This document shows, one piece after another, positions 29,882 through 33,948 of a DNA stretch of 33,948 nt. How positions within the stretch are numbered: the first letter of the stretch is position 1; the number at the start of each line of letters is the position of its first letter. The notes under the pieces were generated by a model. That model was given only the letters and a program-made list of their open reading frames with translations, ran no database searches and was not told the DNA's origin. This DNA comes from Candidatus Woesearchaeota archaeon (GTDB lineage Archaea; Nanobdellota; Nanobdellia; Woesearchaeales; UBA11576): contig JABJCP010000009.1 of the NCBI GenBank assembly GCA_018668595.1, forward strand, positions 126,735 to 160,682, read 5' to 3'. The position numbers were made by a program, and so were the translations under genes.

Positions 29882-30913
29882 ATGTCAAAAACAAAAATAA
29901 AACCAAGATTCAAAGACAAACGAAAAGAAAATGCAAGACTTGAAGCAATGATTCTTGCAAGAGGAATATCATATTTTAGTCAAAGCGACGACATGACAAA
30001 CGCACTAGTTCCCCATTTCAAAAGATCTGAAATAATAAAAGGATTAAAACAAGAAGGAATTAATTTTGAAGTCATACACGCAGATTTTAACAATAATCTT
30101 AATCCTATGATGTTTGTATTAACAAACCTAATCAACGCAGATTTAATTCCAGATAAATTAGACATAAAATATACGAGCGGAGATGTATATGAATCATTTT
30201 CATTAAGCGAAATCAAAACAAATCTACTCAAAAACCAACATTCATTTCGTGAACTAAATAAAATAAGAAATTATGCAAAAAATATAGGTACAAAAGTATT
30301 ACCAAGTCTGTTATCTGAAGAATCATTAGAATTTATAGCCCAATGTCAAGACATGGAACGAGTAGAAAAAAATCTAAACCAAATAAATTCAAGTGCGAAT
30401 TCTTTTTTGGAGCTAAAGATGTTAAATAGAGAATATTTTGATGCAAAATTATTGTTATATCTTGCAGGAGAAAAAATAAACCCTTTCAAACTGCGGGATA
30501 AACATCTTCAACAAAAAGGTTATCCTGTCGAGTATGTGAATGGAAAACTAACTTGGAAAGATCAATATGCGAATATTTTTGATGATCCAACAATCCACAT
30601 ATCAATAAGCATCGCACCAGAGATTTTTGGAACCATTCCAAATAAAAATTACCATATTCAAACAGGAAGATTTGATCATTCTCATCCTAACTATGGTAGC
30701 AGAACATTATCTGGACTTTGTTTAAGTGATCGGCCAGGTTTGTTTCAACGTATGTGCGAAGAGGATTATTCTATTTCAAAAAGAGTTATGCTCATAAAGC
30801 CGTTATTTTTTATCGAAGCAAACAACTACGTTTTACCGTCGAGTCCTGCTAAAGCAAGAGAAGTGCTAAGAAAGATTTCAAAATATGTTAGGATTAAAGA
30901 ACGTCGATATTAA
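29882..30913 (+). CDS. Uncharacterised protein divergent from TrmB regulator
   Basis: 343 aa from ATG 29882. This start is preferred because AGGTGACTCAA places GGTG 10 nt upstream; a GTG at 29873 belongs to that SD. The first ~30 residues are basic (KTKIKPRFKDKRKENARLEAM). The middle is helical, and the C-terminal third has many His/Tyr/Arg residues (HIQTGRFDHSHPNYGS, then LCLSDRPGLFQRMCEEDY). The short HSHP and DHSH motifs could bind a metal, but no family is recognised. There is no signal peptide. The divergent palindrome suggests TrmB control. Codon use looks more A-rich than upstream genes, so recent transfer is possible but unproven. Confidence 0.8.
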   Translation: MSKTKIKPRFKDKRKENARLEAMILARGISYFSQSDDMTNALVPHFKRSEIIKGLKQEGINFEVIHADFNNNLNPMMFVLTNLINADLIPDKLDIKYTSGDVYESFSLSEIKTNLLKNQHSFRELNKIRNYAKNIGTKVLPSLLSEESLEFIAQCQDMERVEKNLNQINSSANSFLELKMLNREYFDAKLLLYLAGEKINPFKLRDKHLQQKGYPVEYVNGKLTWKDQYANIFDDPTIHISISIAPEIFGTIPNKNYHIQTGRFDHSHPNYGSRTLSGLCLSDRPGLFQRMCEEDYSISKRVMLIKPLFFIEANNYVLPSSPAKAREVLRKISKYVRIKERRY

Positions 30914-30975
30914 CTGCATTTTTTTAAAAAATAAGAGTTGAACAAAAAGTAGAGAGGTAAAGATGAGGGATAAAG

Positions 30976-31371
30976 ATGAAAGATCAAAAAAAAAGAAACT
31001 CAAAAAAACCAGAACAAATCGAAGTATACAAAGCAATTTGGTATAGACATAAAGATGATGGTAGAATTTCAACTAATTCAGAAGGATATTACTTAACAAG
31101 ATCTGCTGCTCAGCAAACAATAAACAGAATCAAAAAAAGCAGAGGATTTGATTTTGAATCAGGAAGAGTTGAACCAAAAACAGTAATTAAAATTGGTGAT
31201 AAGATTTATGATCAATGGTTTGCATATCAAATTCCAAAACAAAATGAGTTTGCAGATCCATCAAAACTTGAAGAAATAACAGATTCCTCGGCAAAATTAG
31301 ATTTGGGTGATGGGTTAATAGCCACAGTCTGCACAGAGCCAATGAAAGTAAAAAAGAACCCAACGAGATAA
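30976..31371 (+). CDS. Uncharacterised basic protein, operon with HD gene
   Basis: 131 aa, Lys-rich N-terminus (MKDQKKRNSKKPEQIEVYKA), a mixed alpha/beta centre with many Tyr/Trp (IWYRHKDDGR, YLTRSAAQQTINRI, KIYDQWFAYQIP) and a basic tail. No motif or membrane segment is recognised. ATG 30976 is preceded by GAGGG 7 nt upstream; an earlier ATG at 30963 is out of frame. The stop overlaps the start of the HD-domain gene by one base (TAATG), so the two are translationally coupled and likely act together. Confidence 0.75.
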   Translation: MKDQKKRNSKKPEQIEVYKAIWYRHKDDGRISTNSEGYYLTRSAAQQTINRIKKSRGFDFESGRVEPKTVIKIGDKIYDQWFAYQIPKQNEFADPSKLEEITDSSAKLDLGDGLIATVCTEPMKVKKNPTR

Positions 31372-31958
31372 TGAATTACTTAACCTTAAATCAAATAATA
31401 GAAAAGATAGATGAACCAAATAGAGCAGTTTGTTACAGAGTTTTAGAAGACAATAAAGACTTGTTTACAAAAGCTAGTGGTTCAACGAAAAAACATCACG
31501 CATGGGAAGGAGGATATTTAGATCATGTTGTTGATACTTGTAATATTGCTGTTGCATTATATGCTCCACTGAACAAAAAACGAAAACTTAATTTTTCTTT
31601 ATCAGATGTTTTCCTAACTTTGTTTTTGCATGATGTTGAGAAAGCTTGGAAATATGAACCAGCAGGAGATGGAACTTGGAAATATTCTGGAAGAATTACT
31701 AAAGAGAATGAACAAGAATTTAGAGAAGAGATTATTCGGCAATATGGGTTTCAACTTTCAGATGAACACATTAATGCTATTGAATTTGCAGAAGGTGAAG
31801 GTAAAAAATGGAAAGCAGGAGGGGGAAGATTACAAAAACCATTGGCTGCTTTTGTACATTGTTGCGATACTATAAGTGCGCGTGTTTGGCATGACAATCC
31901 TACTGGAAGAAATGATTCCTGGTCAGGAGATTATAGAGTTAATAAACATAGTAAATGA
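31371..31958 (+). CDS. HD-domain phosphohydrolase-like protein
   Basis: 195 aa. Metal-binding residues in HD order: H42/H43 and H52 in KKHHAWEGGYLDH, the H87-D88 pair in LFLHDVEKAW, and a late Asp in FVHCCDTISARVW. This is a complete HD superfamily pattern (phosphohydrolase on nucleotides or phosphomonoesters). It lacks the GYP motif, so it is not an HD-GYP cyclic-di-GMP phosphodiesterase. It begins on the last base of the preceding gene's stop (TAATG), a coupled pair. The substrate is unknown. The nearby TrmB gene and the unknown gene at 29882 may belong to the same regulatory neighbourhood. Confidence 0.85.
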   Translation: MNYLTLNQIIEKIDEPNRAVCYRVLEDNKDLFTKASGSTKKHHAWEGGYLDHVVDTCNIAVALYAPLNKKRKLNFSLSDVFLTLFLHDVEKAWKYEPAGDGTWKYSGRITKENEQEFREEIIRQYGFQLSDEHINAIEFAEGEGKKWKAGGGRLQKPLAAFVHCCDTISARVWHDNPTGRNDSWSGDYRVNKHSK

Positions 31959-32010
31959 AAAAATGAAATTATATATTTAATCAATTTCTTTCCCTTTCTC
32001 AGAAACCTTT

Positions 32011-32020
32011 TTATATATTT
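32011..32020 (+). promoter_or_regulatory. TATA box for lysS
   Basis: TTATATATTT following AGAAACCTT. The predicted transcription start is near 32040, leaving a ~57-nt leader that ends in AAGGTG, the lysS SD. Confidence 0.45.
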
Positions 32021-32096
32021 ACACATACCAAGCAATAAAATAGATAAAATAATACATACAATGGATGTATAAATACTATATTACAAGGTGATTTTA

Positions 32097-33626
32097 ATGT
32101 CTGAAGAAAAGTCAAATGAACTGTCTGAAAATAAATTAATCCAAGAACGTTTAAGAAAATTGAATGAATTAAAAGAAGCAGGAGTAAATCCATACCCTTA
32201 TTCTTTTGATAAAACGCATAATGCTAAAGATACTAATGAAAAGTACGCTGGCTTAGAAAAAGAAGACAAAACAGAAGATTCAGTTAAGGTTGCAGGTAGA
32301 ATCATGCAGCTTAGGAATATGGGTAAGGCGTGTTTTATGCATATTCAAGATGAGTCTGGCAAAATTCAGCTTTATCTTAGAAAAGATGATCTTGGAGCAG
32401 ACACATACAAACTTCTAAAAAAACTTGACATAGGGGATATTGTTGGTTGTGAAGGTAAGATTTTCAAAACAAGAATGGGGGAAGTTACTGTTTACGCAGA
32501 TAAATTCCAAATTCTTTGTAAAGGAATAAGACCGCTTCCAGAAAAATATCATGGATTGAAAGATGTTGAGCTTAGATACCGTCAGAGATACTTAGACTTA
32601 ATTATGAATCAGGATGTTAAAGAAGTTTTCAAAAAGCGTAGTTTGATGATCAGATACATTAGAGATTATTTCCATGATCTTGATTTCAATGAAGTTGAAA
32701 CTCCTGCTTTGCAGATTGTTTATGGTGGTGCAAATGCTAGACCTTTTGAAACTCACATTAATGCGTGGGATATGAAGATGTTTCTTTCAATCTCTCCAGA
32801 ATTATATCTCAAAAGACTTATCGTCGGTGGTTTTGATAAAGTTTTTACTATTTGTAAGAATTTTCGTAATGAAGGTGTTGATAAAACTCATAATCCTGAG
32901 TTTACAATGCTTGAATTTTATCATTCGTATATTGATAGAGATAGAGTTATTGAAATTTTCGAGGGTTGTGTTGAGTATGTTTGTAAAAAACTTTTTGGTT
33001 CAACAAAGATTAAACGAAATGACATCGAACTTGATTTCAAAGCACCGTGGGCTAGACTTACTATGGTTGAGGCTTTAAAGAAATTTGCTGATCTCGACGT
33101 AAACAACATGGAGCTAGAACAGTTAAAAGAATTGATGAGCCAACATAAAATTGATTATGATGGTAAGTTAACTTGGGGTGTTGCAGTTGAGATGCTTTTT
33201 GAAGAACTTTGCGAAGATAGTCTTGTTCAACCAACTCATATTTTAGATCATCCTAGAGAATCTACTCCTCTTTGTAAAGTAAATCGTAACGACGATAGAT
33301 TCGTTGAGCGTGTTGAGAGTTATTGTCTTGGTGCTGAACTTTGTAATGGTTATAGCGAGCTTAATGATCCTGTGGAGCAAAGAAAACTTTTAGAGGCTCA
33401 AGCTGAAGATTTAAGAGCTGGTGCAGATGAAGCTCATCCTATGGATGAAGATTTTGTTCAAGCAATAGAATATGGTATGCCTCCGACTGGCGGGTTAGGT
33501 TTTGGTGTTGATCGTATGGCTATTATGCTTCTTGGCGTAGACACAATCCGTGACGTTATTCTTTTCCCAACAATGAAACCTGTTAAGGAAGAAGAGAACA
33601 AAGATAACAAAGACAACAAAGAATAA
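32097..33626 (+). CDS. lysS: Lysyl-tRNA synthetase, class II
   Basis: 509 aa from ATG 32097 (GGTG 10 nt upstream; the in-frame GTG at 32088 is the SD itself). The N-terminal OB-fold anticodon-binding domain (~55-160, VAGRIMQLRNMGKACFMHIQ) is followed by the class II catalytic core: motif 1 around FLHDLDFNEVETPALQ, motif 2 FRNEGVDKTHNPEFTMLEFY, and motif 3 GGLGFGVDRMAIMLLG near the C-terminus. It activates lysine and charges tRNA-Lys in the cytoplasm. Most archaea use an unrelated class I LysRS; class II is known in some archaea and is common in bacteria. A charged tail (KEEENKDNK) ends the protein. The inverted multi-hairpin element begins 2 nt after the stop. Confidence 0.97.
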   Translation: MSEEKSNELSENKLIQERLRKLNELKEAGVNPYPYSFDKTHNAKDTNEKYAGLEKEDKTEDSVKVAGRIMQLRNMGKACFMHIQDESGKIQLYLRKDDLGADTYKLLKKLDIGDIVGCEGKIFKTRMGEVTVYADKFQILCKGIRPLPEKYHGLKDVELRYRQRYLDLIMNQDVKEVFKKRSLMIRYIRDYFHDLDFNEVETPALQIVYGGANARPFETHINAWDMKMFLSISPELYLKRLIVGGFDKVFTICKNFRNEGVDKTHNPEFTMLEFYHSYIDRDRVIEIFEGCVEYVCKKLFGSTKIKRNDIELDFKAPWARLTMVEALKKFADLDVNNMELEQLKELMSQHKIDYDGKLTWGVAVEMLFEELCEDSLVQPTHILDHPRESTPLCKVNRNDDRFVERVESYCLGAELCNGYSELNDPVEQRKLLEAQAEDLRAGADEAHPMDEDFVQAIEYGMPPTGGLGFGVDRMAIMLLGVDTIRDVILFPTMKPVKEEENKDNKDNKE

Positions 33627-33628
33627 CT

Positions 33629-33849
33629 GCATTACTGCCTTGGCATAAACGTTTGAAACGTAGTTTCAAGTTTCTCGAGCGTAGCTCGATGTTGTCAGTA
33701 ACTTGTTACTGATTTAATGCAGAAAAACGTATGATTGCTTTCAAATGCAAAGCATTTGTAAGACCTCGCAAATTTTCAATTTGCAAGGCATGCAATACGT
33801 TTTTCGATATGTCGAATTCATAGGATTTGATAAACTGCCGCAGTAATGC
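33629..33849 (-). repeat. Multi-hairpin element, copy 2 (inverted relative to copy 1)
   Basis: 221 bp bounded by GCATTACTGC (33629-33638) and GCAGTAATGC (33840-33849). Read on the minus strand its first ~35 nt match copy 1 with two differences, and its last ~17 nt are identical; the interior is unrelated in sequence but again a chain of hairpins. These are 33653-33659/33663-33669 (loop GTA), 33675-33680/33684-33689 (loop GTA), 33695-33702/33705-33712 (loop TT), 33742-33748/33752-33758 (loop AAA), 33768-33774/33778-33784 (loop TTC) and 33803-33807/33812-33816. An outer stem (33723-33732 with 33795-33804) encloses two of them. It begins immediately after lysS, so it may also serve as its 3' end. 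Confidence 0.85.
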
Positions 33850-33948
33850 AAAAAAATCAATTAATTTCTAATTACCTTGGTGCTATTAAAAAAGATAAGA
33901 AATAAATAATTACTCATATAAAAAAATAAATAAATAAAAAATACAAAA
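33850..33948. other. Terminal stretch without recognised gene
   Basis: A-rich sequence after the element to the window end. No ORF, RNA gene or promoter that I can support. Confidence 0.5.

Noticed and set aside
31371-31958. HD protein as the cyclic-di-GMP phosphodiesterase partner of the GGDEF protein
   Set aside because: It lacks the GYP motif and the extended HD-GYP signature, and it lies about 17 kb away in a different operon.

Overview
This looks like a chromosomal segment of a small-genome, very AT-rich archaeon, most likely a DPANN lineage of the Woesearchaeota/Pacearchaeota type. That placement is inference. The signs are a TrmB-family regulator, an archaemetzincin-like protease, a signal-peptide/TM/winged-helix membrane regulator, archaeal zinc-ribbon proteins, TATA boxes 26-31 nt upstream of ATG codons that have no Shine-Dalgarno (SD; leaderless genes), GGTG-type SD sites elsewhere, and poly-T tracts after genes. 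I see no rRNA, tRNA, CRISPR array, integrase or transposase gene.

Layout. 1-3.8 kb: two uncharacterised proteins (324 and 879 aa), the second with a Gly/Ala-rich C-terminal membrane tail. 3772-3939: a multi-hairpin element with 10-bp terminal inverted repeats; a related element lies in the opposite orientation at 33629-33849, just after lysS, so the pair brackets most of the window. 3.9-6.25 kb: a divergent pair, a Thr/Gln-rich protein and an MgtC/DUF4010 membrane protein, with a two-hairpin element (copy A) between them. 6.4-11.7 kb: a same-strand array of nine small genes separated by A-rich spacers. Five of them share an almost identical leader containing TTTTTAGACGAGGT. The products are mostly small membrane proteins and a lipoprotein, with one paralogous pair and one gene interrupted by TGA.

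11.7-15.6 kb (minus strand): an apparent operon of a GGDEF diguanylate cyclase with an intact inhibitory-site motif, a DUF1189-like membrane protein and a flavin-reductase-like protein, plus two uncharacterised genes. One of those is a 55-aa gene below usual ORF cut-offs. 15.6-21.0 kb: mostly single leaderless genes: two unknowns, a methyltransferase, a short DegT-like PLP enzyme, an archaemetzincin-like protease and two zinc-ribbon proteins. 21.2-23.8 kb: a two-gene unit encoding a transglutaminase-like protein (C416/H456/D476) and an FHA-caspase-like protein whose usual catalytic His is replaced by Ser. This is the best candidate for an undescribed signalling or proteolytic module.

23.9-28.8 kb: cell-surface genes: a membrane-anchored winged-helix sensor, a 1068-aa secreted coiled-coil/CARDB/Cys-module protein, the second copy of the two-hairpin element (copy B), and a small lipoprotein. 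29.0-33.6 kb: a TrmB regulator divergent from an unknown gene with the palindrome CCCTGTACAGGG between them, then an unknown gene overlapping an HD-domain gene, and class II lysyl-tRNA synthetase.

Three genes (starts near 4620, 4908 and 20083) have an SD placed exactly as in lysS, but with ATC or ATA where lysS has ATG. They are either non-AUG-initiated, or start at the GTG embedded in the SD.
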